Assembly (NCBI RefSeq): GCF_016808335.1
Contig: NC_053148.1
Span: 48,810,930 to 48,874,929, forward strand
Direction of reading: 5' to 3'
Source: Panicum virgatum
Lineage: Eukaryota > Streptophyta > Magnoliopsida > Poales > Poaceae
DNA length: 64,000 nucleotides
A model generated the notes under the pieces. It did not search any database, had not been told where the DNA came from, and worked only from the letters and a program-made list of their open reading frames with translations. Every line of letters starts with the position of its first letter. The stretch's first letter is position 1. Positions 36,187-46,898 of the stretch are shown piece by piece. Position numbers and translations under genes: made by a program.

Positions 36187-36530
36187 TTCACCGGTTAAAC
36201 CGACGCCTAATGGATCTATACCCATCGGTTTAACCGGCGTTACTAAGTTTCTGTCTCAGCTCAGACAAACCAGGCGTTCAACCGGCGTATACAATTTTCG
36301 GAGCATCGGATCAACCGGTGAATGTAATTCAGATTTGACCTATCAATCAACCGGTGCTAGCAGCGTTCAACCGGCGAGTTCAAATTGCATATCGTCGGAT
36401 CAACCGGCGTTCAGATGATTTCTGCTGGAGTCTCGGGTGAACAGCACCGATGCAATCAACCGGCGTTCTAAACCTAGGCATCGGTTTAACCGGCGTTAAG
36501 GAAAAATGCGGGGCCCACCTGTCATATATG
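36187..36530 (+). promoter_or_regulatory. CGGTT-repeat cluster upstream of ORF3 in Sirevirus B
   Basis: About ten variants of CACCGGTTAAACCGACG / ATCGGATCAACCGGCG lie between 36187 and 36500, followed by CATATATG at 36522-36529 and then a C-rich leader to the ORF3 ATG at 36951. This mirrors copy A 4896-5260. Confidence 0.5.
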
Positions 36531-36950
36531 ATTCTTGCCCACGCCAACGGCCCCTGTTTTCTTCTTTCCCTTCACGCCGCCGCCGCTCCGCACACGACTC
36601 GAGCCGCCGCCGCGCTCGTCTATACGCCGTCATCACCGCTCCGCCGCAGCCGCCGCACCCCGTACGCTCCACGCGCCGTGCGCCATCCACCGCCGACCAG
36701 CAGCCGCCGCCGCGCGCAGTCTGCGCCACCGCCGCACTCCGCCCGCGCGCGCCCACGCCGTCCATGCACCAGCGCCGCCCGTGCACCAGCGTCGCCTGTG
36801 CACCACTGCCGCCTACGCCGCCCGCACGCAGCCGCACCTCCACACTTTGCACGCCGACGCCCACGCAGCCGCGCCTCCACGCCACACGCCGCAGCCGCAG
36901 CACACCCTCACCCAGTGCTCACAGGGTGTTCGAGGTATTGCCTGACCGAG

Positions 36951-39470
36951 ATGGGTCGCGAGAAGAGGAAGGGGAAGGAGGTCGTGGTCGAGAAGCCCGT
37001 CCGCAAGCGGACTCGCGTAGAGAGAGAGGTCGAGAGGTCCGAGATGGTGGCCAAGGCCGCCGAGGAGCAAGCGTCAGGCCGTGCTCGTCCGTTCGCGATC
37101 AGGGAACAGCCAGTCAGGGGCAGAGGCAGAGGTCGAGGTATGGGCAGGGTCAGAGGTGCCAGGGCCACCAGAGCCACGACTGAGGCAGCATCAGGGTCAG
37201 ATCGCTCAGATACAGCTGCAGATTTAGATGCAAATTCAGAGGCAGAGCAGTCTGAGCAGTCTCAGGGGCAGAGCACACAGGGGTCACTGACTCTACGACA
37301 TTCTGGCCGCACTCGGCAGACGTTCCCAGCAGGAGAGTCTTCTCCGGCGACCAAGCGTCGCACTGGACCGAGGACGCGAGGAGGTCACCAGCCACAGGAG
37401 CCTCGCAGGTCCACAGCAGCAGCCCATAGAGCCGAGGCCCTAGAGGCCGAGCGCGCAGTGTTCCGTATGGACATTGTTGTGCGTCTGGAGCCAGGTGTGC
37501 TGCTCCAGAACTTGACCAAGGCCAATGCGGCAAAGGTCAAGAGGCTCAGGTGGAGTGTTAGAGAGGAGGACTGGTTCCCCGTGACCCGTGACAGCAGGGT
37601 CGACCGTAGATTCTGGACACTTCTTCAGGCCAGCTTCTACGAGACCTACCAGAGGCGAGGGCACAGGATCTTTCCGCACAGGGTGCTTGACTGGGTTTCT
37701 TTGAGGACAGCTGCAGGGGGAGCTGATATTAGAGAGCACTTTGCCCACTTCAAATGTCTGCCCAGGCTACTTCAGATGGAGCAGAACAGGTACATAGAGG
37801 ACTGGGTCAGAGTGTTTTATGCCACAGCCTGGATCGCTCCTGAGCGCAGAGCCGTACACTTCGTGTTTGGAGGCCAGGTCTTTGGTTTGTCCAGGGCGAC
37901 GATTGCAGGGATACTCGGAGTTGACTTGGTCGATGTCTCCCTGCACGAGATGGTATATGGAGACGCAGATCCACCACGCAGAGCTATGATTGGCGGGATT
38001 GCACCTTCTCACGAGGCGATCTCTCAGTGCTTCCGCCAGCCGTTTCCAGCGTCGTATGCCAGAGTACCCAGCTTACTGACCCCAGAGGCGTACGCAGTTC
38101 ACATGGCACTCCGGAGGACTCTGTTACCTAGGAGTGGCTACCCAGAGGGGTTTACGGGTCTGCAGCAGCTACTGCTACTTCACATCCTCACTCATGAGCC
38201 GTTTGATATAATTGACTTTATTTTGGCTGAGATCGAGGATGTGATCACTCACGGGATGGGGGTCGTGAGACAGTTCCCTTATGCTCACTGAATCAGCTAT
38301 ATTTGTTCTATGATTGTACCAGCAGAGTCACCTATCAGCAGTGTCTACCGTCAGGATGAGGCTCCCCGGTTCCCAGTTTACCGTCCGACAGCTCCCCAGG
38401 ACGGGAGGAGAGGGAGACAGGCAGAGAGAGCTGCTATGGCATAGTTGTCACCTGAGGCACAGGCACGAGTAGCACAGGAGGACGAGGCACTTCTGGCAGC
38501 AGAGGCACAGCTTCCCGGAGGAGATGATGAGATACACTGGTCTGAGCTTGAGTCAGACTCCTCCGAGGACATTGAGTACTTTCCTGCAGCCCCAGCCAGT
38601 CACGACCACGAGGCAGGGGGGTCCAGAGAGCTAGCTCCAGAGTCACCAGCAGCTGCTACAGTCACCGAGTCCCAGGTGACCCAGCCGTCCGAGCTTACCT
38701 CTCTCCTACAGCAGCTTGTCACTCAGCAGAGAGAGGATCGGATCGCACAGGAGGAGGCCAGGAGAGCCCATGAGGCTCAGCTTGAAGCGATTCAGAGGGA
38801 GGCTGCCCGAGAGCGTGCTGCAGCCGAGGAGCGTTTTGTCGGGCTTATCGACAGAGTCTCTCAGAGGACAGACGCTCAGTTCCAGCAGATGCAGCAGGGC
38901 ATGATGGCGATGTTCGGGATGATCACACAGTTGTACACTCACACCGGACTCGCCCCGCAGCAGCCAGGCCTTCAGGGTGTTGGAGCACCTCAGCTTGCAG
39001 TCAATCCAGCTCCAGCGCCCACTGCAGCTCTAGCTACTACAGCGACACCGGAGACCACGTTCTCGATGTCCGCACTCCTTGGGTCTGCCGGTCGTCCGCT
39101 CTTCTCACCACTGCCAGCGACTACACTCTTCCAGGACTCACCGTCGGCAGTGCAGTCAGTCGCCCTCCCCGTCATACCACAGACACTACCTTCAGGGGGA
39201 GGAGGAGAGGAGTCTATACTTCAGTAGTCGACACAGCCGGCAGCTTCAAGACTCACTACTTCAGATGTTGACACTTCTTCTGCTGAGCCGGCTACCACTT
39301 CTACGGACCCTCTTCCAGGCAGTGCCAGCACGAGAGCCTCCACGACAGCTACACCTCTAGTCAGCTCAGACCCTCAGCTCCCGTCCATCTCCAAGGGTTC
39401 TCCGTCCGACGACGATGACGACGATGACCCGGACCGCTTCCTCGCCGTACCGCGACAGCCGGACCAGTAG
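36951..39470 (+). pseudogene. ORF3 pseudogene of Sirevirus B
   Basis: This is a full-length homologue of the copy A third ORF, beginning MGREKRKG at 36951. The frame is kept throughout but has three stops: TGA at 38289-38291 (Trp in copy A), TAG at 38442-38444 (Arg CGA in copy A) and TAG at 39225-39227 (Gln codon). The basic N terminus, central globular region and coiled coil are all recognisable. The terminal TAG is at 39468-39470. Confidence 0.88.
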
Positions 39471-39765
39471 CTCGCCTTTTTGGTGCTTTGATGCCAAAGG
39501 GGGAGAGAGTTAGGGGGAGTTGGAGTCAGGGGGAGGGTAGAGTTAGAGAGAGCTCGTAGTTACAGGACCTTGATGTTATATCTCATTTGATGTTAGTTCA
39601 TGGATATGTACATTTGACCCTTGAGTATGCTGTGTGTTGAGACATATCTATGGATTTCGTTTGAGCCGTTGAGCTTTTTGGTTCTTTTTCGAGTTTGCAT
39701 GAGTTTATCCTGTTTATCTTTCTTGCTCTCTCGTTATGTTTATGTTTGTGTTGTCATCAATCACT

Positions 39766-39779
39766 AAAAAGGGGGAGAT
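39766..39779 (+). other. Polypurine tract of Sirevirus B
   Basis: AAAAAGGGGGAGAT lies directly before the 3' LTR and is identical to copy A. The sequence at 39471-39765 is untranslated and contains a second purine tract, AAAGGGGGAGAGAG, near 39498. Confidence 0.85.
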
Positions 39780-41462
39780 TGTAAGCATCTAGGCCCTCAA
39801 GGTTTGTTTCGGTGATTAATGACAACCATTATTGTGACTAATGAGTTTGTGCAGCTTAATGAATCATTACCGCTCATTTGATCATATGTCAAAAGAGGCC
39901 CCTCAATTTCGTTATTCAAAAAGGCGATCTCGGTATTCAACTCAAATATATAACAAGACTAAGGATCTTTCTAGTCCTAAGTGTCGTAAGGTTGAGACGG
40001 ACACTTAGGTTAATATAGGTTTTATAGTTTTGTAGTGATCGCACTATTAAGAGGGGTTAAGGTCAAGTAACTTGAGCATGGACATGATCAATCAAAAATG
40101 GATGCACACTATGGTCACTCAGGTTCTAAAGAAGTTCAAATAAGTGGTTTTCAACTTATATCTCAAGAATATTTGGATTTCACTCAAGACTCAAATCAGA
40201 AAAGGCAAAATCAGAAAAAGTCTATACACCGGTTTAACCGACACTTCCATTTTTCTATACGTCGGTTAAACGCAGTTATCAGAGTCTGGACAGGTTCTAT
40301 ACACCGGTTAAACCGACGATGTTTGAATTAACGTCGGTGCATTAGTCCAGAGTTGGTTTTTCCAGGGTATTTCAAGTTCTATACACCGGTTAAACCGACG
40401 ATGTTTGAAATGAAACGTCGGTGCAATTGACCAGTGAGATGGTTTTCCAGGGATTTCAGAAGTTGTACTCACCGGTTAAACCGACGAAGGATTTGAGTTA
40501 ACGTCGGTGCAGTTGTCCAGAGACTTGGTTTTTCAGTTGATCAGTGGACAACTACACTCACCGGTTAAACCGATGATACGTCGGTTAATCTGCCCAAGTT
40601 GTAATGGCTAGTTTTCAGAATGGGTAGTTTACATTCATCGGTTAAACCGACGCTGGCTATTGGAGGTACGTCGGATTAACCGGCGCTAAGCAGTTTTCTG
40701 GCAGCTTTTCTCCAACGGCTCTATTCGTGTGAGCTGCCTATATATACCCCTCCAATGGGTCATTTTGCACTCTCTTGAGACCAGGAAACATTCATACACT
40801 ATACTATTGTTGAGAGCCACCTTGAGCTTCACCTTTCACACATTTGTTCATACAATCATTCAAGAAGCAAGACTAAGGACTTGAGTAGAGAGAAGCTTGT
40901 GTGCATCCGTTCTTAGTGATCGGTTCTTGCTCAAGTGAAGGCCCTAGCTTGTTACTCTTGGTGATTGGCAGCACCTAGGCGATCTTGGTGATTGAAGGTG
41001 TTTCTTCCTGAGCTTGCAAAGGATTTGGGAGCCCGAAGAAGTTTGTACGTGGCTTGAGCTCCACCACGCCGGGACAGTGAACGGAGACTCTTAGTGAGCG
41101 CCCTCATCTCGGTGACTTGGGAGGTGACAAGACTCTTAGTGAGTGTCACAATGTGGATTAGGGGTGTGTGCCAACACATCGACACCACGGGAAAAAATCC
41201 GGTTGTCTCTTGCCCACTCTTTACTTTCAAGCACTTACTTTCATGCAATTATTCATGTGCTTGACCTTAGAGGTCATAACTTAGCTCTACCTTGCTTAGT
41301 TTCTTATCTTGTTATATCCTTTATAGCTTGTGTAGTTTGCTTAGTTAGCCGGTTGGTGAATCGAGCCTTACTAGTATTGCATAGGTTAAGGTTGCTTTAC
41401 TTTGTTTTGGAAATTTGAAAAAGGCCTAATTCACCCCCCCTCTTGATCCATCGATCCTTACA
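39780..41462 (+). repeat. 3' LTR of Sirevirus B
   Basis: This is the 1,683-bp partner of 17610-19294, followed by the second CCATG and the MLE sequence upstream of its transposase start. Confidence 0.95.
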
Positions 41463-41755
41463 CCATGGCTTATGATGAAGGGAAATGCAGGCTGGAGTGG
41501 ATGATGACTCTTATTTGGGTGATGGTGGCTGCAGCTCATGATACAAGAGGAATGCAGGCTTGGAGCTCACGATGCATTTATATAGTGGGGGACTACTGTT
41601 GGTGGGCGCCGGGGGGGGGTAAAATTTTGAATGTCTCTGTAATGGCGCCATTTTCTGCTCTCGTGTGATGCTTATTTTCTGGGATGTTCCAGATTGTATA
41701 CGTGGAGGCATAGTTTGCCTTTCAAGTGTAACGTGTGAAAAGTTGCAATGATTAC

Positions 41756-42759
41756 AGCCCTCTTTGGTAGGGCTCCGGCTCCGGCTTCAAGACCGGCTCC
41801 ACGTGAAGCCCTGCCAAAGAGGGTGAAAGGGGGGCGCTCCACGACCGGCTCCGGCTCCAAATCCCGAAAAACCCGGTGACTGGAGCTGTTTTGGTGAGGT
41901 GGAGCCACAAAATCGTGGCTCCGACCGGCTCCGCCTCACCCATTCCAGCCTTGCCCCGGGTGCGGCCCGCTGAAGGACGACGGCGCCTGTGTCAGCAGCG
42001 AGAGTAGAGGGCGGAGGTAGTGCGGCGGCCGGCGGCGGGAGGGAGGCCGAGGAGCAGGCGGTCGGCGGCGGGAGGGAGGCCGAGCGGTGGCGGAGGGAGC
42101 CCATGGCGCAGCGGGAGGCCGACGGCGGAGGCAGCCCGAGGCGCGGCGCGGCGCGAGCTCCGGCGAACCAACGGCTGGAGAGGTGGCCCTGTCGGCCTCC
42201 CGGTCGTCGTCCTCCTCCTCGACGGCGACCTCCGCGTCCTCCACCTCTTCAAGAAGCTGCCGCAGGTAGGGGTTCTTGAAGGACCTCCTCCACCGGAGCA
42301 AGTCCGCCGGCGCCCAAGAGGAACCCCTCCCCGGCGGCATCGCGAGGCCGCGGGAGGGTGAGGACGTCGGCGCACGCGCACCTGTATGAGGCCCTGCGCG
42401 CGGAGGCGGAGGAGATGCGGCAGCGGGAGCTCGTGGCGCGGTGGGAGGCCGGTGGCGGAGGGGGCTAGCGGCGGCGAGAGGGGAGGTGGGGCGGCGGAGG
42501 TAGGAGACGGCGACGGGGCGAATGGATAAGGCGAGAGGAGGAAAAAAGAAAAAGAGAGAGGAAAAAAATAGAAAGAAAAGGGAAAAAGAAAAAATAGAAA
42601 AAGGGTAATTTAGACATTTTACAACCTCAATCCAACATGTGAAGCTGTTTTGCCAAACATTTTTCAAAACGGCTCCAGCTCCACCAGAGAAGCCGCTCCA
42701 CCAGAGAAGCCAGAGCTGGAGCTGTTTTCAGAGGAGCCGGAGCTCTGCCAAACAGGCCC
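41756..42759. mobile_element. PIF/Harbinger-like non-autonomous element with GC-rich interior
   Basis: The ends are AGCCCTCTTTGGTAGGGCTC and, reverse-complemented, GGGCCTGTTTGGCAGAGCTC. Both are followed by CGGCTCC and flanked by TAC (41753-41755 and 42760-42762). This fits the GGGCCTGTTTGG group of grass elements with 3-bp duplications. The interior (about 41940-42480) is very GC-rich, unlike the surrounding MLE, and a minus-strand frame includes GRGSSWAPADLLRWRR. It may be a captured gene piece, but no family is recognised. It inserted in the MLE upstream of the transposase. Confidence 0.55.
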
Positions 42760-42899
42760 TACATGTATTCCCAGTCTATCTGATGCACCCTACTGAGTAC
42801 TCCTACTACTTTATATAGGGGTATTAATGTCATTTCCTATGAAGAATAAGATTGCTATTCAAATCCTATAATTGCACTTAAACCGGGACGGAGGGAGTA

Positions 42900-43176
42900 T
42901 TAGTTTAAACTATCAGGTCCGCTCAGCTTTTAAAGGCTCAGGTGATACGGTTAGTGCTGGTAGGAGCTACATGGGTCTAGTGACGTGAATTAATTTTTCT
43001 TTTAGACTCAGACATGCACCATGTTGCTGCACTGACCTGACCATTGGCTAAACAAGATGATTCTTGTAGCTTTACTTGCTGATTGCTAAATATACGGAGC
43101 TAAGGAAGGTCCACCTTGTTATTTATTTTTCTTCTTCTTTCTTTTTTTCTTTCTTATTTTGTTCCTTGTTCGTTTC
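42900..43176 (+). repeat. Left foldback arm, inner part
   Basis: It begins TTAGTTTAAACTATCAGGTCC and is the inverted copy of about 43421-43708. It continues the arm interrupted at 13680. Confidence 0.85.
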
Positions 43177-43177
43177 T

Positions 43178-43317
43178 TTCACTCATAGCAAAAGTATACT
43201 CTACTATATTTTTTATAGTAAAAAATTTATTATCGCAATATGAATTTATTAGTCCCGCTCAATCCTTATTTTTACTATCAAAACAATATAATAAAGTATA
43301 CTTTTGCTATGAGTGAA
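43178..43317. mobile_element. 140-bp MITE with perfect 23-bp inverted termini
   Basis: It starts TTCACTCATAGCAAAAG and ends with its exact complement (43295-43317). It sits at the turn of the foldback element and is absent from the other arm. The interior is AT-rich, with no obvious target duplication. Confidence 0.65.
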
Positions 43318-43420
43318 TTAAAAGATAATGATAAATACTACTAATAATTATTTAAAAAAGAGATGAATTACGTACATGACATATGGCAAAAAGAAAATCC
43401 AATGCAGGAATTAGGGAAAA

Positions 43421-44110
43421 GAAACGAACAAGGAACAAAATAAGAAAGAAAAAAGAAAGAAGAAGAAAAATAAATAAGAAGGTGGACCTTCTATAGCTCC
43501 GTACAGTATGTATCAATCAGTAAGTAAGCTACAAGAATAATCTTGTTTAGCCAACGGTCAGGGGAGCAACATGTGCATGCCTATGAATCAAAAGAAAAAT
43601 TAATGCACGTCACCGGGCCCCATGGGTAGCTCCTACCAACATTGACGTATCACTTGAGCCTTTAAAAGCTGAGTGGACCTGATAGTTTAAATTAATAGGT
43701 CTTACACTTCGCACCGCAGTCTTTTGGGGAAACAAAAGCAAAGCTGTCGGCTATGAAGCAGCCGACATGCCTATTGGCCAACCAAGAGCCAATAGATCTA
43801 TCAGTTATTCAACAGCTGATAAATTTTGTCGGTGCCGATAGAACCAGTCAGTATCAAGTGGTCGTGGGCGCCGATAGAACCAGTCAGCATCAAGTGGTCG
43901 TGGTCGCGGTGCATCAAGTGGTCGTGGGCGCCGATAGAACCAGTCAGCATCAAGTGGTCGTGGTCGCGGTTCCACGCTATCGGCCACCCAGCGGCCGATA
44001 GATCCTCTGTCGGCTTTTGAGCAGTCGACAGAGTACTAGATTTGTATTTTTTAAAACATTTTTTGCAATTTTCCATTAAAATATTATTATTTCATAAAAA
44101 AAATTCAATG
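43421..44110 (-). repeat. Right foldback arm with internal hairpins and tandem expansion
   Basis: This is the inverted partner of 42900-43176 plus 13340-13680. Quasi-palindromes lie at 43745-43767, 43771-43795, 43799-43821, 43977-44001 and 44007-44031, with stems of 6-9 bp. From about 43833 to 43975 a GCCGATAGAACCAGTCAG / ATCAAGTGGTCGTGG unit is repeated three to four times; the left arm has one copy. The sequence from 44111 to 44660 holds nothing recognisable. Confidence 0.8.
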
Positions 44111-44668
44111 AACATGGGTTTCACCCATCAGCTTTACTGATCCTTCGTGCTCCTCTAATTTCGCCGAGAGAATTACCTATATGGCCTAAAAAAATGTCTC
44201 AATCTTCTATGACCATATTTTTTCGAATGTCACCTGAAAACGAAATCAATATGATTTTATAGATAATGATAGCTAAAGTTTCAAATGTTCCACCAATTAA
44301 TAATTTTTTTTGCGAACTAATCAAGGTACAGTAGTTTGTAGTACTTCTTATACATCAAGCATTGACGCACAAGGTAAATCCTTTCTTCCTAGCTGTGGAG
44401 CATCAGAGCAGGAAAAAAGGACATGCCGGCACGGGCGCACGGCTAGCTTTGAGTTGTGACATCTTCCCTGCCGTGCCGGCCACCGTGCGCCGTCGTCGGT
44501 GCATGCATGTGTGAGAGCTCCAGGGGCAGGAATAATGGCCATGCACGCCCACGCCGGCAGAGAGTGGCTGCCCATGATCAGCCCATGCACTGCAGCAGCA
44601 TCGCATCGGGCGTCAACCGTCCACGAAAACTTTCCACTACGTTCCGTTCGACATGCCACAGCCAGCTC

Positions 44669-44674
44669 TATAAC
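44669..44674 (+). promoter_or_regulatory. TATA box of the lipid transfer protein gene
   Basis: TATAAC lies 114 bases before the ATG, within CTCTATAACTAG. Confidence 0.55.
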
Positions 44675-44782
44675 TAGAGGCCTAGCCCTCTCACTCTCAA
44701 CAGCACACTCGATCCTCGCCACCATCACTCCCCACCACTTGATCGGGCGGTGCTGCAGAGAGATCGATCGGCATCATCGGCC

Positions 44783-45073
44783 ATGGGCAAGGCGACGGCC
44801 ACCACCGTGCTCGCGCTCGCGCTCTGCAGCGCCGCCCTGCTGCTGCTGGCCGCGCGGCCGCTGGACGCGGCGGCGTGCAACCCGGCCGCGCTGAGCCCGT
44901 GCGGCGGCGCGCTGTTCGGCCGCGCGGTGGCGCCGGGGTGCTGCGTGCAGCTCAAGGCCCAGCAGCCGTGCCTCTGCCAGTACGCGCGCAACCCCGCCTA
45001 CAGCAGCTACGTCAACGGCCCCGCCGCGCAGCGCGTCGCCAACGCGTGCGGCATACCCAAGATGAAATGCTGA
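44783..45073 (+). CDS. Non-specific lipid transfer protein, type 2
   Basis: This is a 96-residue precursor in a single exon. Residues 1-31 form a secretory signal peptide (hydrophobic LALALCSAALLLLAA), with cleavage probably just before CNPAALSPC. The mature part of about 65 residues has the eight-cysteine type-2 pattern: C32, C40, C53-C54, C63, C65, C89, C96, with the CXC motif as C63-L-C65. Four disulphides should make the small hydrophobic pocket that carries fatty acids or phospholipids outside the cell. The length is typical of 7-kDa LTPs. The 3' UTR has a GC-rich 23-bp direct repeat (45098-45143), then AATAAA at 45213-45218. The ORF-like extension upstream of the ATG is not conserved in such proteins. 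Confidence 0.93.
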   Translation: MGKATATTVLALALCSAALLLLAARPLDAAACNPAALSPCGGALFGRAVAPGCCVQLKAQQPCLCQYARNPAYSSYVNGPAAQRVANACGIPKMKC

Positions 45074-45212
45074 TGAGAGAGATCGAGCTCCTGCTCGGCC
45101 GCCGGCGCGTCACCGGCCGGGCCGCCGGCGCGTCACCGGCCGGGCCGCCGGCACCACGCCGCACACCGCTACTACTACGAGTCCACGGCAGATCGACGGC
45201 GGTGGACGTCTA

Positions 45213-45218
45213 AATAAA
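45213..45218 (+). terminator. Poly(A) signal of the lipid transfer protein gene
   Basis: AATAAA lies 140 bases after the stop codon. The stretch 45219-45955 has no gene; it holds the 3' flanks of this gene and of the convergent CID-like gene. Confidence 0.5.
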
Positions 45219-45955
45219 AGGCCGCGCGACGGCGAGCTCTAGCTTGAGCTGTTTGTCGCCGGTCGCCAACTCCGGCAGCTCATCAGCTAGCTCAGCTTTG
45301 AGCCTGTGTTTTATATATGCCGGTTAGTTTGGTTGTTTTCGTGATGTTTTTGAGTCTTTGTTCCGTGCGAGTAAAGTTGTGTTTGTGTCCTCAATCTGCT
45401 TTTCATCTGCAACAGCAGCTACGACCTTGCGAAAATGGCATGAGATTTCGCGCTATCACAAGTTTGAACAAAACAGGCTATCAAACACATATAAAACGAC
45501 TGAAAGGTGACATGATCTGATAAAGCTAGTATTCATATATGACTGGTAATCCAGTAAACAGCACCACAAGCAGTATGGATAACACTCCCAGAACATCACA
45601 CGCAAAAGAGCTGCCGCAGCATAACTTGCAGGGTTCGAACTGACTTAAGTACCAACCATTCAACCAAGCGATGTAAAAATCAGGACGACCACCAGGTATT
45701 ACTCGGTCTTGATGAGTGAACCAAGGGGTGTAAAACGCAGGATAACCACCAGAAATATCTAGCTACTAGGTCCAAAAGAGCTGAACAAGGGATTCGAAAC
45801 TCAGAATGGCGACCAGAAACAGCAAGCTAGCTCTGCGTACGGAAATGGAATCATTGCTTCCACTGCTTTGTCCTCCAAGCCACACTTCTGGGTGCGACTA
45901 ATATGTACATCAGAATGCAGTAATTCGGATCAAACAGAGCATCTTGGCATGAAGA

Positions 45956-46898
45956 TCACTTTGCAGCTGAAGCCCCCGCTGACTTGTCATCAGGCACGCC
46001 CTGCAATAAATAAGCGGATCAGGAAAGGTTGTTGAAGAGGGCAATTGGTGGAGTTACTACGTTACTTCCCACCATTTATCTTCAACAATAATACATGTAA
46101 AGGTATAAACAGCACAAGAAAACCACATACCAGGTCATTGTCAAGAAAATTGATATTTGAGAACTTTGGCAGGGCAGGTTTCACATCAGAAGTTGTTGCT
46201 GACTTCTCATTCTGCAGACCTTGATTGAGATTGCTGCTACTCTCAGGCACTTCAACACAGTGGTAACTCTCCCCAGATAGGCCCTGCGATGAATAAGATG
46301 ACCAGTAAACAGAAGAAGCGAGCAATGCACAAGAACTTTGTCCAAAAGGGCACAATCAGTGTCGGTTTCGCATCATAGCATAAACTTGCAAATGGTTAGC
46401 TTACCAAAATTTAGAGAGGGGGAGGGAGGAAGAGTTTAAAATACCTGGTCATCATGCAGATCATTGATATCTTCAGCATCATCATGAAGCATATCTTGTG
46501 AGCTCAACTCATTCAGCATATCAATAGTCAGATTTATGTCAAAATCAGTTGATTTGAGTAACTCATCAATGAAATCTGTAGAGACATTTGGGAACATTGA
46601 AACGACCATTTTGGCTAGAGCAAGTGGATCCATGTCATTTTCCTCAAACTCAGAAGGATCAAAAGTGTCACCAGAAGAGTCACCCTTTGACGATGACTCT
46701 GAAAAAATGTTAGGAAGTCTCAACTCTGACTGTAGTCATATGAATAAACCAAATTTGAGTATAGAAAACCTGCAGAGCCATTAGAAAATTGATCTTAGTC
46801 TCACCTGCTTGGTTTTCTGGGGCCTTGTCTGCGAATGAACTCAGGGATCCAGGTATGAAAGGACTGGCATTTGGGTTCAACTGGAACGACCCTTCCAT
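45956..46898 (-). CDS. PAM2 and CUE domain protein, CID5/CID6-like (PABP-interacting)
   Basis: Four coding exons read by eye: 46898-46805, 46725-46445, 46283-46131 and 46000-45956, all with GT-AG introns (phases 1, 0, 0), giving 190 residues. Residues 7-22 form a PAM2 motif (LNPNASPFIPG), which binds the MLLE domain of poly(A)-binding protein. Residues about 64-106 form a CUE ubiquitin-binding domain with MFP at 75-77. The rest is acidic and disordered. PAM2 plus CUE without an SMR domain is the layout of Arabidopsis CID5 and CID6. A cytosolic adaptor linking PABP to ubiquitinated partners is inferred from the family. Exon 2 uses the TCAG acceptor at 46726; the ACAG four bases earlier would bring a stop into frame. 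Confidence 0.85.

Larger units (their letters stand above)
17610..41462 (+). mobile_element. Sirevirus copy B, degenerate, with two nested insertions
   Basis: This is the same family as copy A in plus orientation. It has LTRs at 17610-19294 and 39780-41462 and a 5-bp duplication CCATG at 17605-17609 and 41463-41467. The total is 23.85 kb, of which about 10.8 kb is nested insertion (21085-30812 and 34857-35933). The LTRs differ at about 23 sites (~1.4%), so it is older than copy A but still recent. Gag, pol and ORF3 all carry stops, so it is non-autonomous now. Confidence 0.95.
13683..42897 (-). mobile_element. Mariner-like element (MLE), disrupted by Sirevirus B
   Basis: The terminal inverted repeats begin CTCCCTCCATCTCAGATTAA (13683, left) and CTCCCTCCGTCCCGGTTTAA (right, reverse complement ending at 42897). 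They are flanked by TA at 13681-13682 and 42898-42899. The ends resemble Stowaway/plant mariner termini. Without the Sirevirus the element is about 5.4 kb (13683-17609 plus 41468-42897), which includes a ~1-kb PIF-like insertion. It carries a decayed DD39D transposase on the minus strand. The stretch 14769-15530 is AT-rich with TGATGAT/TTATGT-type simple repeats and no gene. Confidence 0.85.
13340..44110. mobile_element. Foldback-type element with ~600-bp arms, split by nested insertions
   Basis: The sequence at 13340-13680 continued by 42900-43176 is the inverted, diverged copy of 43421-44110. The homology runs straight across the MLE insertion point, so this was one palindrome of about 1.55 kb before the MLE landed. 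The two arm ends at the TA site correspond to a continuous stretch in the right arm (near 43700-43725). The centre (43177-43420) holds a small MITE. No coding sequence is seen. The outer ends are approximate (homology fades near 13340 and 44110) and no target duplication was found. It is either a foldback element or a MULE-like MITE with long terminal inverted repeats. Confidence 0.7.

Noticed and set aside
43178..43317. microRNA precursor
   Set aside because: Perfect inverted ends and an AT-rich centre fit a MITE better; no mature-miRNA-like arm can be argued from sequence alone.
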